From positions 62,001-126,000 of the forward strand of contig JAODTK010005680.1 in assembly GCA_026419785.1 (NCBI GenBank): a stretch of DNA of 64,000 bases. The letters run 5' to 3'. Of this stretch, positions 49,346 to 61,139 are shown piece by piece. Positions within the stretch are counted from its first letter, which is position 1; each line of letters begins with the position of its first letter. Origin of the DNA: Sclerodactyla briareus (taxonomy: Eukaryota > Echinodermata > Holothuroidea > Dendrochirotida > Sclerodactylidae). The notes below the pieces were generated by a model. That model searched no databases and was not told the origin of the DNA. It was given only the letters and a program-made list of their open reading frames with translations. Made by a program: the position numbers and the translations under genes.

Positions 49346-52300
49346 AGGAACAAACCTCTGCTCGGCAAGTAACCATAAAAATAAATATATAGTAATAAGT
49401 AATAGTCGCCACTAGGGCATACTTTCACAATGTGCTGATGAACACTTTGGCATAACGATCGAATCTTTGTTATCAAGAATTGGCAAAATTTTGGAAGCGA
49501 TAAGGCATAGGTAAAGACGAAATTCCACACAAAATTTCTCAGAAGTTATGTTATAATATTATCATTCACTGATACATATGACATGTACCATGTCGTGAGG
49601 GGTTCTGAGAAAAATAAGCTGATTACAAACCGCAAGCAATATCAAAAGATTTGTCTATTAAAATCTCTACAATATTCTTGCGTATTCGATGGCTGGTGCG
49701 CTATACGCTTTACACTATCCATCCCTATTCTGAAATGGATTTATTTGTTTGATGTGGTGCAGAATGGAGTAGTAAGCTTTTGCGTTACAATCTCTGTATC
49801 TTCGTATGCTCGAAAGTTCTATGGAGCGCTCAACAAAATTACAGAATTTTGTTTGCCCTTCCCATAAGAGTTAGCGGACACCTAAGAACACTTCTTACGT
49901 ACCCACAAGCGGATGTTGGGGTTTTTCCGAGATTTAAAACGCGGGAAATGTTGATTTAGCAATTGTGGTCTGTGTCTCTTCATAGGGATATACGTCTTCT
50001 TTTCATCGCGGGTGTGTTTTGCCACTCCATTCTGGAATGAAGATCCAGCTCTAGGGTAGACTGTTTTATGTTCGAGTCGAGTGCGAGCATATGTTGCCGA
50101 TTATCCAAGGTCAAACTCCATGATCGAAGGTTATTGAATGAACAGGAACCCCCCTCTACGCAGACACTGTTCTTTCGTGAAGCACAACACATAAGGAACG
50201 ACGTGAGTCGCCGATACTATGACAGGTAACTAAGATTACAGGTAAGTCTCCGATATGCGTTTCCCCTCTTTGTAATCATTTTTTCTTTAATATATATTAG
50301 ATTAAAGTGGAAATACATAGCGAATACCTTGATGGACTGTTCAAAACCATGAAATTCAACATGCGTTACTATTTTGGCTTGAGTGGGGTATATGAAAGTT
50401 CCCCCTGCCTTGAAAATTGAAAATATGTCTACATACACGTGCCCGTATGGTCGAATCAGAGTTTGTGCCTTTTAGAAACAGCAATAAAATTGTAACAAGG
50501 CACAACACTAGCAACGAAGAGTAGCGATGGGTCCCGATTTTATTTCGGAGTAGCACACTTCTGGATTGCAAAGTCGAAACCAAATATCCCGAGTGTGGGG
50601 ATATTAATTACAGTTTTGTTCATGGTGTTTCGGATGCGAGGCACTCTATGCTCTTAACATTCTATAATGCTCCAATTTTTGAACGCAGGGATCTGGAATG
50701 GCTCCAGCTCGTTGATGGTGTGTTATCATGGTCTTTGGCCCGTATAGTACCATCGATAGTATCGCTGACGTCTCACAGGATCCGAGGAGCGAAGCGTGCT
50801 GGCCTCCTTCAGTGTGCGAGTGATGCGCGAAGAAATTTAAGAGTATACTGATAAAGTAATAGGTCAACCTGTGTACTTGCGGTCGGTGGGGAAGTACAGC
50901 CAGAGGTGAAGAGATGTGAAGGAGAAGAGAGGTTGTAACTTGGCCTCAAGTATGGACGAATGGTATCACAGAAAGTCTGGTACCTAAGATAGACTTCTCT
51001 GGTATCACCACGGCCACTGAGATAGTTTATACAACGTGAGGAATCGTGGTCCGGTCCAAGAGGTTATGTTGGTATGTCAGTAGTTATGTGAATTTGCAAC
51101 ACCATTTCCTTAAGTTTGTGCTTCGTACTATATGCAATTTTCAGGAGAAACTGGCGTGGCAAATGAGATGTTGGAAGGGACGGGTTTCAAAGTTTTTGTG
51201 TATATACGTTAGTGTGCCTACGTGGACCCTTTCACTCCAGTCAGGATTTATTTTTAAATCCTAATTACCGCACGTTGAACGCACAGGCATAGTCATCAAT
51301 TGGGTATTTGCTATTTCTGAATGTTTTTTATTTTTAGAAAATTGCCCCTCTCTAAGTGCGGTTGGGTACTTCAAGTGTGGTCTACTGTCGTTGATCTAGT
51401 TGTTAGTGATTGAATTAGGGAACCAACAGTGTTGGCTTCCCGGAGGAGGAATTGACGGCTTCTTCTCTGAGAAAAAGAATCGATCGATTGCCAGGTAGTC
51501 CCAGTTATCTGGAAAGATTAAGTTGGGCGCGAACTCCAACAATTTGCTACAGGTGAGTCCCCATACCACTCAGTGTGATGAGTACCTAGAGCCTGGTAGC
51601 CGCACTAGGGTAAGGGACCTGCTGTTCAGATACCACCAACCAACCCGTAGGATTAGACTAATTAAACGGAGCGAAGTAGTAGTAGTAGTTAGGTCCGAAG
51701 GTTAATCCCTCACCAATAACAATAAGATTCGGTAAAGTGGTCCAGTTTTCAGAATCAAAAGCACGGGTCCGTAACAATAGCTTGCTCGGGGGATTACGAT
51801 CGGCAATTTGACTGGGTTTAGTTTAGTTTTGAGTAATTGTGTTCGAGTTTCGTTTTAGGAAATCACGAAGTGAAGTAGAATGGGGGCAAAACAGATAGAG
51901 GCTGTAAGAGTTTTATCCCAACTATGTGACTATATATAGAAATTTACTCCTATTTGCAAGAGGGTAGTAAATATGATCACACGCGAGCCAAAATCAGCCA
52001 TCACGCTCACCCACGCACGACTCTATATAGGAATTTGTGCACGATTACTCCCCTACATACATTTGCGTAATGGACTATTGTTTTGAAACTGTGCATCCCA
52101 TCAGTGTCTGTCTCTGTTGATCTGTGTCCTTTGCTTCCAGGTGACATAAGTGACATCGCCTTCGACAAACGTAACAAAGCATGCTACCATTACTGCAAAA
52201 CAGTGCTGCGAAACCTACCATGAAGGGATTACTTTTCTCCAGTGGATATAATAATGTTCTGGTCCGAGGGATCTATACAGTTGGAGTAAGGATGATGTCA

Positions 52301-53189
52301 CCATGAGGACTTGTTGCATAATTTCACCTCTATTCCTTTGTACTCGATGATTATCATCTTTCTCCCAGTTCCGACCAGTGTATAAACTGTGGCGGTGATG
52401 AGGTTTCATGAATACATTCGTTTCTTCATGGCTCTTGAACATCATTTTTGCGTTGAACTCAAAACTGTATCACATCACAAAAAAAAGTTTAATTGTCGAT
52501 TCAACACACCTGATGATATACACAATTTCCCTTTGTTCTTCAACTACAGCGGGTCATTACTCATCAAATGCCGCGATTCCCCAAATTAACATGCTTTGGA
52601 CCATTCAACTTCCATGGGTGTTGCCTCTGGAATTTGGGTTCTTTTTTTTTTTTTTTTTTTTTCCACTCCCAATTTGTATAAAGCAAGGCTCAGTAATTGT
52701 GGTGAATCTTTGGCATTGAAATCATGTTTAGCTAGATTACCCTTTGTAACTAATTGAAGTAACTAAGCCCACTCAATTGTGAACCACAATTGCATGAGTT
52801 GGAGTGACTTCTGACTACGGAATTTTTTGCATTTGCAGCATTTGACGGTTTCTTTGGTGTGTAGCTTACTTGTGAACCAAATTCATCTCACCGCTGATCG
52901 TGGATAACGTTAGGCTATATAGTCTGACGCAGCTTCCATGTTTGCTGCCAAAGCCCAAGCATAAACGTCATATAGCTGTAACTTTCTACTTTCTTCAAAC
53001 TATGGTCTAGTACCATAAGGACCGCAGAAATTTTGCCTTTGTCATATATTTAACTGGATATAAATACTCCAATATATTCTGTTCAAATATGGCTAGCTTG
53101 GGCATTCCTTTTTCATCATTTGGTCAATATTCAATTTATCAATGTGGTGAAGAACTGTGCTACTATATCACGACTAACATTTAACAAGT
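49346..53189. other. Unassigned sequence
   Basis: About 3.8 kb with no recognised coding or transposon sequence; open frames are at most about 94 codons. It includes a T21 run at 52642-52662. A short AGTAGTAGTAGTAGTT repeat lies near 51679. Confidence 0.35.
52642..52662. repeat. Poly(T) tract
   Basis: 21 T. No neighbouring retroposed sequence was recognised on the minus strand. Confidence 0.9.
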
Positions 53190-53399
53190 ATAGGCAATGC
53201 GAATTTCCGCTCTCGCTTCATTTTCGAGGTCTACCATTTCATGCGCGATCTTCTCTTAGTTCAGATGAGGAGGATCTTTCAATTCATGGTACTACAAATA
53301 TGCATAGACTGTATATCCAATTGTTGATCTGTTAATGTGCAGCTTCTGATAAAGCGTTTCTAATCCCCCAGATCTTGAATTTGTTAGATTGATCGATGT
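53190..53399. repeat. Dispersed repeat R1, copy 1
   Basis: Shares long blocks with 63060-63235. TTTTCGAGGTCTACCATTTC and the next 23 bases (53221-53263) are identical to 63075-63117. ACTACAAATATGCATAGA, TTGATCTGTTA, GCAGCTTCT and GAATTTGTTAGA follow in the same order in both. Both copies run directly into a tRNA-like head (TAGCACAGTTG). No protein coding is recognised. Confidence 0.8.
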
Positions 53400-53690
53400 T
53401 AGCACAGTTGGTAGATCGTCGTCTCAACCACCCGAAAGTGGTTGGCACTTCATTTGGCTAATATCAAAGAAGCAATGGTAGGTATCCAGCTGATGCATTC
53501 TCGCTGGGCGCTCAGCGCAAGATGCTGGAGCAGTGAGAAACGAGGGTTTATGAGTTAGCTAGGCGATTCGCATGGTATCGTACAACTCTTCTGTGTTTGT
53601 TCAGCATCATCTGCATTGATGTAGTTCAAAGAGGCCATGCCTACTTCTATGTGGGCCTACCTGTAAAGATGAATATGGAGCAGGGAGTGG
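53400..53690 (+). mobile_element. SINE, tRNA-like head plus body
   Basis: TAGCACAGTTGGTAGATCGT at 53399 is a good A-box/D-arm match; the B box is not preserved. The body has TTCTCGCTGGGCGCTCAG at 53498, then GGCGATTCGCATGGTATCG near 53564 and the tail phrase TTGATGTAGTTCAAAGAGGC, matching the SINE at 49 kb in order. Decayed and inactive. Confidence 0.7.
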
Positions 53691-53744
53691 CGGTTAAGTG
53701 ATTTACATTATCCTGACATGTAAAATATCACGGATAATAGACAC

Positions 53745-53940
53745 GTGAGCAGATGGGTAGAACTCCGCTGGCGACTCAGCCCAATATGAGCTGGAGCTGA
53801 GAGAAATGAGCGGCTTAGAGGTTAGACGATTCGCGTGGTACCGACTGGCATGTGATTACCATTAATCTCTCGTTGATGTACTGCCAAAGAGACTCCGCCT
53901 TTTTTCTATGTAAGCCTACCTGTAAAGATTATACTACTTC
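53745..53940 (+). mobile_element. SINE body, second copy in tandem
   Basis: Repeats the body of the preceding SINE about 262 bp later without a tRNA head: CCGCTGGCGACTCAG, GAGAAATGAGCGGCTTA, GACGATTCGCGTGGTACCG, TTGATGTACTGCCAAAGAGA and GCCTACCTGTAAAGAT. Either a dimeric SINE or a tandem duplication of the body. Confidence 0.7.
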
Positions 53941-54204
53941 CCTCATCATCTCACTACCTTTTCCGGCATCACATGAGATGTTCGGCCCGACCAGCTTCAG
54001 TTCAGCTGAGGACCGCGATGAGGGCAGACGTATTTCACTGCTGCTCTCTCGTATCGATTGACCGCTGTGCAGTATTGGTTAGTCCATGTAGACTATACCA
54101 TTGATACTCCAGAGAGTGTTTGTCTGCCTGTGAGGGTCAGTGCTATTGTTTATATGCTTACTCGCTAAGTAATCTTCTCTTCAATGCCCAGCGGTCCTAG
54201 CTGC
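53941..54204. other. Unassigned sequence
   Basis: Nothing recognised, apart from CTGTGCAGTATTGGTTAGTC-like sequence near 54065 that may be more SINE-derived material. Confidence 0.3.
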
Positions 54205-54305
54205 TTAATAATAATAATAATAATAATAATAGATAGGTTTTCGATATTGCGCCAAATACCAAGAGGCCTCTAGGCGCTTTACAAAACATAAAAGAAAAAA
54301 AACAC
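54205..54305 (-). mobile_element. LINE-type 3' tail with TAA microsatellite
   Basis: On the minus strand TTTTGTAAAGCGCCTAGAGG is followed by CTTGGTATTTGGCGCAATATCG and then an ATT repeat (54206-54231 on the + strand). The paired AGCGCC...GGCGC(A)ATA before an ATT microsatellite is the 3' terminus of CR1/L2-like elements, as at 8.2, 12.74 and 29.27 kb. Only the terminus is present. Confidence 0.6.
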
Positions 54306-54616
54306 TTAAACGAAAATGAAACAGTATACAAAAGGAAACGAAATAGAAGAAAGCTTCACTCAGGGTTAGTATCGTTATTCAATTGTACCAGGGCATATGC
54401 CATGTTATTTGTGATGTGTACTCCCCAGTTGTGGTGATTTAATTCAATTTTACCTATTGTTTGGGCATTTGGTCACTTGGGAGTGGAGGGGGAAATTGTT
54501 GTAGTCACATTCTGGCATTTAGGCGTTTGATATTGTGATGCACAGACATATTCTTTGATTTTGTGATACAGTGTAGCATCACCACTGTCTAGTTACATCA
54601 TATTCTTGAGTGATAT

Positions 54617-54865
54617 TTGGCAATCATTGTCGTTTGTTTTGTTACAAGTACAATGGCCAGTGAAAGTCAAGACCTTTCAGCCTTAGACTCGGATGAGGCC
54701 TCTGAGGTTTTTTTTTTTTTTTCAAAGAATATGAAAGTCCAAAACAACAATCGAGTGAAGGCAAATCAGGTGCTCATCATGACTCTGAAATTAAACAGGC
54801 GGTTTTTACCCGTTTTACCCATAAAGCACGAATCAGGCCCTATCAGAAGGTATATATGAGGTCAC
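54617..54865 (+). pseudogene. Acidic low-complexity frame, possible retroelement gag N-terminus
   Basis: A frame beginning ATGGCCAGTGAAAGTCAAGA gives MASESQDLSALDSDEASE, then is interrupted by a T14 run. In the frame after the run the sequence reads KEYESPKQQSSEGKSG and SEIKQAV. The serine, glutamate and aspartate bias resembles the N-terminus of DIRS-type gag proteins, and a DIRS gag C-terminal part lies at 57.8 kb on the same strand. The link is inference; no diagnostic motif is present. It could also be an unrelated decayed gene. Confidence 0.3.
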
Positions 54866-55149
54866 AAGATCATTAATTGAATGAATACAGTCCGCTAGAA
54901 GGGCGCAAACGGGAAAAGCAGTTTGTTGTGGGACCATTGACCAAAAATACAAAATATTTCATTCTCTGGTCAGACAGACCATGAATAACAAGAGAAGGAT
55001 AGTGTGGTACTGCAGTTTTGAGGCCGAAGGGATTTTTATTTCCTTAAAGACAGAGCTAAGTTCGTGAAAAGCCACAAAATGTTGAATCCCTTAGGTTACC
55101 TTAGTAACAAACGCCATTTGGGCTGACAAGGAAAAGAACCATGATGTTG
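54866..55149. other. Unassigned sequence before the LINE
   Basis: One short frame (about 54873-54977) reads like former coding sequence (VVGPLTKNTKYFILW) but matches no family I can name. It could be the degraded 5' part of the LINE that follows. Confidence 0.3.
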
Positions 55150-57765
55150 AGATTACAGAAGGTTCCGTTGTTAAACGTCAAGGCTATGACGGTCTTTACC
55201 TGTGATTTGAATGTAGATCTTCTCAAAATTAACACCAGTTCAACAGTGAGAGAACACTTTTAACTCCTAAGGAGTACTTGTTTGATGCCGGTTATCACCC
55301 TCCCGAGTCGAATCACCGCTTGCAGCATGACTCTTATTGATCACATTTTCGTTCGGTTGCCAAATAATCTCATGAAAACTCTATTACTTCTGGAATATAT
55401 TCTGCGATATCAGCGATCATTTAACCTAACTTTTGTTTAATCAATAATAATATGAATCATTATGCAACCCAAAGGCCAAGGTCAGAAACTACAGTAAACA
55501 TAACCTCGCCAAGTTCGCACATTCATTTGATTGTGCGGACTTCACAAATGTTTATGAAGAAAGACGTTAACGAGGCCTACAACGCGTTTCTTGAAAAAAA
55601 CTAAGCTTGCTACATGACAGTAATTTCCCAAACGTAAAACTGTCTCGTAAAAAATTCGAAAGGCAAGCCTTGGGTAGACTGCTGCATCAGAACCTCTATC
55701 GGAAGGAAAGATATTCTATTTCGTAAATACATTGAGAATCCCACCCTGAAGTGGGTGCCTCCCTAAATAATTATAGATGCATCTTGAACAAAGCTATAAA
55801 GCAGTCCGATCCTCTCATCACATGCGCCTCGTCAACGACAGGTATAACTCCGCTCAGAAACTTGGGCTGTGCTGAACGAGCTTCTTAACCGGCAAAAGGA
55901 GCCTAGCACCGTTATTCAGAGTTTACACCACAACGACGTCATCATTACCGATGGCATAGCCATAGCTAATGCTAGGAACGATTATTTTTTCCAACATTGG
56001 TCGCAAACTCAGTAATGAAATTCAAAGCAGTTTTGATCCTAATACATTTCTGCACAATAGCAACCCTCACACTATTTTCTTGACTCCTATCACGAATGAG
56101 TAAAACAGTGCTAATGGAAATCCAGAGCCTAAAAGATGGGAAATCGCCAGGTATTGACGGCGTTCCCTCCAAGATTTTGAAACATGTGGGCCACAGCGTC
56201 TCTCCAGTACTTTCGTCACATTTTTAATCTTGTTTTCACTTCTGGGAAGTACCCTGATGCACTCAAATGCGCTAAAGTCATCCAGTTTACAAGAAATGGG
56301 ATCGCACGTTGCCAGAGAACTACCGGCTAATTAGTCCGCTACCTTGCATTAATAAGATTATTGAAAAACTGATTGAAAACGTCTACGCACGTTCCTGGAA
56401 AATCACAACATTTTCTTCCATTTTCCAATCGTGAGTTTAGAGAAGGTTCACGATACTACCCCGCTCCTCCCTGTAAACATTGAATTCTAGTCGTACTTAC
56501 CTTGCTGTAAGGGTGATAGTGTTCCTAGGGCCGTTAACTTTCATCTAAAAAAGGCTTTTGACACTGTTGACCATAAATACTACTACTAAGCAAATTGTGT
56601 CATTATGGTATTCGTAGCAAAGCACGCGAGTTATTTATCCGACAGAATTCAAACGTATTTGTCATGGCGTTATGTCGAATCGTTATAAACATTACTACTG
56701 GGGTTCCACAGAATTCTGTAACAGGACCACTCCTGTTTTTTTTAAATATATTTATGTTAATGATATTAACGATGTAGTTCCTAATATTTCCATAGAATTT
56801 TTGCCGATGACCCTCTCATTTACAAAGCTTAGAGTGTTCTTGGTTCAATGCTAACAAAACTTACACTCCCGCTCGGAAACCTTTTTTTCACTTTTTCATC
56901 CAAATCGTAGTACTGTACATGCATGTCCTAGTCATTTCATATTGAATAATAATGAAATAAGTAAAGCAGCTAGCACGATGTACTTAGGTCTCAATATCGA
57001 CGACAGGCTCTCTTTCAAAGATCAACGATAACCTCTGCAACAACCTCACAAGTACACTACTATCTTCTATCGCATCAGAGCTTCAATTTCGCGTTCTGTG
57101 GCCATGCAACTGTACTACTCGCTTATTTATTCGCGTACTCGTATGGTATTAGATGTAGCTGCTGATTTGAAACGTATCCAAGTATTACAAAATCGCATTC
57201 TCAAGATAAATAATTTTCATGACCGACCGTCGTCACTCTACAAATGCCCTCCACACAAATTTGGGCTTTAGATTAGTGCTATCCATATCAAGGAGTGTCT
57301 CTTATTTCCAAGTATGTGAATCGTTCAATACGATTTTCAGCGACATCGTAAAACCTAGGAATCCGTTGTCGTTGTCAGTCTTAAATCATACGAGAAGAAT
57401 TCACTCTTCACTGTAACTAGACACAATAATAACCACGGCAAACTCCTTTTGAGTAATTACTGCTATAAAATCTAGAATCAACTGCCAAATGTTGTAGCAC
57501 ACCTTTGCAATTCACATTCGTTATTCAAGGAAAAGCTAAAAAGCCATCTGCTCGCTAAATACTCGGAATGACTCAGAGCTAATTCCAGTGACTCTCTCTC
57601 TCTCCTCCTCTTCTTCTTCTTTTCCCTTGTAATTTGCTTCATGTTTTGGGTCACTAGCCTCGATAAACATTATTTGTTTCTCTAGTGTCCTGTTTATACT
57701 TATTTATGTACTTTGTATGTATGCTTAAGTATAGACGAAATAATGGATTGAATTGAAAAACAATT
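55150..57765 (+). mobile_element. Long degraded LINE, endonuclease to 3' end
   Basis: The + strand carries, in shifting frames, a nearly continuous LINE ORF2. About 55200-55430 gives DLNVDLLKIN, LPSRIT and LIDHIF (55333-55350), the endonuclease C-terminus. About 55490-55740 gives the linker (QRP-, DVNEAYNAFLEK). From about 56110 the RT reads SLKDGKSPGIDGVPSKIL, then NYR-type LPCINKIIEKLIE (56340), KAFDTVDH (56551-56574), ITTGVPQNSVTGPLLF (56690) and FADD (56800-56811) with both aspartates. The C-terminus at 57477-57571 reads NQLPNVVAHLCNSHSLF and ends with a stop. A CT-rich 3' UTR and an ATTGAATTGAAAA tail finish near 57765. It belongs to the CR1/Jockey-like supergroup. More than ten frameshifts and stops make it inactive. 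Confidence 0.88.
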
Positions 57766-57769
57766 GAAA

Positions 57770-58520
57770 AAATTTACTACAAATTGAACTATGTAGTTTT
57801 CTCTAAGGATGCTCTGATTCCCAGACTTACCGAGGCCGCAGAGCTTCATGGGTAAGGAAAATATAGAACCTTCAATACTACCTAAGACGGATTTTATAAA
57901 ACCCGAGATGAGTCCAGAGTTCAAGCCTCAGTATTTCCAAACAAATCTAGTAACTACCAAACTATTTGGCGAGAATATTCCTCAGCAAGTAAGGGATCTT
58001 ACTGACGCGGCTAGAGTAAAGTTCTTAGTCACGACAACATACAATACCCTTGGTCGAATTGGTCCCAGGGGCATAGGCTCTCGGGGACGAGACAGACTTG
58101 GAAACTGAAGTGAGGTCAGTTCAACCTTACATAATGTAGTAGCAGGCGAAATAAATAGACATTTGCATGCTTGGAACATAATTACATCTGATCAAACTAT
58201 TGAAACATGTAGCTGGATATTAGATTGCATTTGAGGATCCATCTCCTGACTTCATTTGCAATCCCCGACAGTATTTTCTGCAGAAGGGAATGGTCTTCTT
58301 ATGCGGAGATTCAAAACATGTTGTGCAAGGGCCGTGTTAAATAAAACGGTACATGGAAGAGGTGAAGCAATTTCACCAATTTTTTCTGATATTTGTTTTC
58401 TGAGATGGGTCTCAGCGCATGATTTTGAATCTCAAACGTCTGAACGAGAGCGTGTTTCTATTTCAAAATGGATAGCCTAAACACTGCTGTATTGATGAAT
58501 AAAGATGAAATCTCACACTA
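57770..58520 (+). mobile_element. DIRS-like retroelement: gag C-terminus and start of RT
   Basis: At 57848-58108 a + strand frame gives IKPEMSPEFKPQ, TTKLFGENIPQQVRDLT and a GRIGPRGIGSRGRD arginine/glycine tail, which resembles the C-terminal part of DIRS gag. After a short gap 58140-58200 gives VAGEINRHLHAW, matching the GRLxxFxxxW segment that precedes DIRS RT. Then 58330-58480 gives NKTVHGRGEAISPIF and MILNLKRLNESV, the start of the DIRS RT (relatives: RMILNLKxLNExV), ending with FKMDSLN-like sequence around 58475. The RT active site, RNase H, methylase-like domain and tyrosine recombinase are all missing; sequence beyond 58520 is unrelated. At least two frameshifts. Confidence 0.72.
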
Positions 58521-58696
58521 ACCAAGGGCTTCCGTACATCACATTACCATGCTGGAACATCAGTCATTATTTGTCATTATTTCAGACTGGCATGAATGGG
58601 ATACAGGTGACGAAACCCAGCTCATTTTGTTGAGGTGTAATAAAGGTTTCATTCATAGAAATATCAGATGGACGACGGTCCCTGATATTATGGTTG
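58521..58696. other. Unassigned sequence
   Basis: Nothing recognised between the DIRS fragment and the TA microsatellite. Confidence 0.4.
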
Positions 58697-58801
58697 CCTA
58701 TATAGTCTATTATATATATTATATATATATATATAATATATATATATTATATATATATATATCTATATATATATATATATTATATATATATATATTATAT
58801 T
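58697..58801. repeat. (TA)n microsatellite
   Basis: About 105 bases of TATATA with TATTA and ATCTATAT interruptions; self-complementary. Confidence 0.95.
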
Positions 58802-58854
58802 ACACTTCCTAGCGGATTCCCACACGTGGACATGTGACCAATACCGGACACGGA

Positions 58855-59310
58855 CAAAGGAGTGATTGAAACGAAGGCGGCAATGTGCTGATTGGGGAGG
58901 ACCTTGTCTGGAAGAGTACAACGTGGAATTGACAATCATATGCTCATTGGCCTGACGCCTGGATGATTCAGGCCACGAATTTCCCGATGTACTGGAATGA
59001 CAGGTGCACGCAATTTTGCGCATTTTTCAGGCGAGGGCGTAACCACTGGAGGGGTGGCAGGGGTCAGGGTAGGTGGAACTGGAACCCAAACTCTTATGAA
59101 AGTCTAATCACACGACGAATTCATTTCAATAAATAAATAAATAAATAGATCATTACTGCACTGGATACCCCCCCCCCCCTCCCATTTGTTCTGGACCTCC
59201 TCCCTAACTCTCAACATTTGGTTCCGCCCTTGTCAATTCCATGGTATCATCAAAATTTCGGGCGCCCACACCTTTACTTTTCACAAACTGATGCAGACAA
59301 AATGAAAAAT
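58855..59310. repeat. Dispersed repeat R2, copy 1
   Basis: Aligns with 63520-64000. Shared blocks include GCTCATTGGCCTGACGCC, ATGATTCAGGCCACGAA, TTTTTCAGGCGAGGGCGTAA, TCATTACTGCACTGGATACC and TTCACAAACTGATGCA. Between them is an (AAAT)n microsatellite (59129-59150) at the same position in both copies. No coding frame holds up. This copy carries an extra C13 run near 59168. Confidence 0.85.
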
Positions 59311-61139
59311 CATGTTCTAGTCGATTTTTCAATTTTTCACTGTCTGCCTATTTCCGTTTAAAGAAAATTACGGATATCTGGGATTTATTATTTTTCTCTT
59401 GAGCAGTGTCATATGTGGCAAAAGAAATGCGTTGTTGTTGATAGTAGTTATAGGGACATTGTGTGGCCACAATCAATCGATTATATACGCGCACACAATC
59501 AGTCTTTTGTATACCGCAGGACAACGATTTGAAGCGGTTTATTCATTGACCGATGAGAGACTTGGATAAGAAGAAAATCTCCTACCCATGTTTGTTAATG
59601 GTTTACTTCGCTACGTACGTAGAGTGGTCATTGTATTGTACACTGAATAATTAGTTGTTAAATTCGTCAAGGGAGAAGCAGCACGTTCTTGACCTCTAGG
59701 CTTTGACTAGCTAACGACTGTACCTTAATAGCTGATAAAGATAAAGACGAACCACACTGTATCCTCTTACATCAATTAAAGGGTGTTGATGTCGAAAAAG
59801 GCTATCAGCCGTACCGTATAAGCCCATTAAGATAGATCAGTATGTGCTATATACGACGGTTTAGGAAGGTGATTGATGGCGTCTGAGGCTAATGACTGTC
59901 AGACTGTATCCCAAGAGCGCAGCTGGAAGATTTGTCAAGATGCATTACCGTATAAGCAATGCGCGGGGATCCATTCTGATGACACTGTACCGAACGCGCC
60001 TCGATCCATCAAAACGGGTCGAAATGTTTTTGTATCGCATATACGCCCTTCAAACCAGTATTCTGAATAGTTGCAGTCGCTAGTGAGGCCAGTCTAGTGA
60101 GGCCATTACATTCGACTGAGGCTACAACGTGTACCGGAGCAGCGTACCACTTTAAATTAGGATGTACTCAATGTGCCGTACTCCTTCATAGGCTTTACAG
60201 AAAGTCTGAGGTGATTAGTTTTTACTGTGGCTAATAAATCAAGATGTAGTATACTGTACCCCGTAGGTTTAGGTTCACACATTCTGAGGTTATTATCTTC
60301 CATGTAGACTATGTAGATACGTTACTCATCAAAACGTATTCTATCACGTCTTTCCAGATTATTAGGTAGTCTTTTGTATTGATTTCGATCCGGGTTAATG
60401 CCGTACCCTGAAGATGTCTACAAAACAAATAACGGAGTACTTCAACAAGTTGTCGAAGTGTTCATTTCGAGTTACTCTGACTATCACTGCCCAAAATAAT
60501 TGAAGATGTGTCATGGAGACGTCTTTAATTAAACTGAGCTAGCTGAAGTGAGTTCGGCGAAATATAACGCGCGTATTTTAGGAGCTCGTCATGGTTTCCA
60601 GGATGTTGATTATGACATCCCTCTATTGTAATAAAATGTGACATTGAATTTGACGGAGAATATCGTCGAACACTTCAAGTAAACAGTTAGGCTAAATAGA
60701 GTCAAAATATACCCACTTTCAAGGCTACTAGTCGTGTATCATAGAAGTCTCCTTCACACAGACACGGCGTTTCGTGGTTTGTTTTGAAAGTCACCCAAAT
60801 CAACGCTGTCTTGCATTCGACCATTTGGAATAGGGAGGTACTGGCTTTACACACAAGTGAATATATTGGGAGAGCCCTACATGGCGGCTCCTCTCGACAT
60901 CGACCGTCTCACAGAAAAATGACAAGTTTGGCGGGAGCCTAATGACAAGCAGCCTTGGTCAGTCGTGAAGAATCGGGCGATAAAATACACCGAAGAGATC
61001 CGTATATGCTCCAACTTCCATCCACGAGGGCATAGTCTATCTTCTTACAGTTACTCTATCATTAGAGTACCAAGACCAGCGTCTAAAAAAAAACAATAGA
61101 GTTTTTCCATGAGAGAATGAAACAAATAAGGAAGTTTGA
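59311..61139. other. Unassigned sequence
   Basis: No coding, repeat or transposon similarity recognised in about 1.8 kb. Confidence 0.35.
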
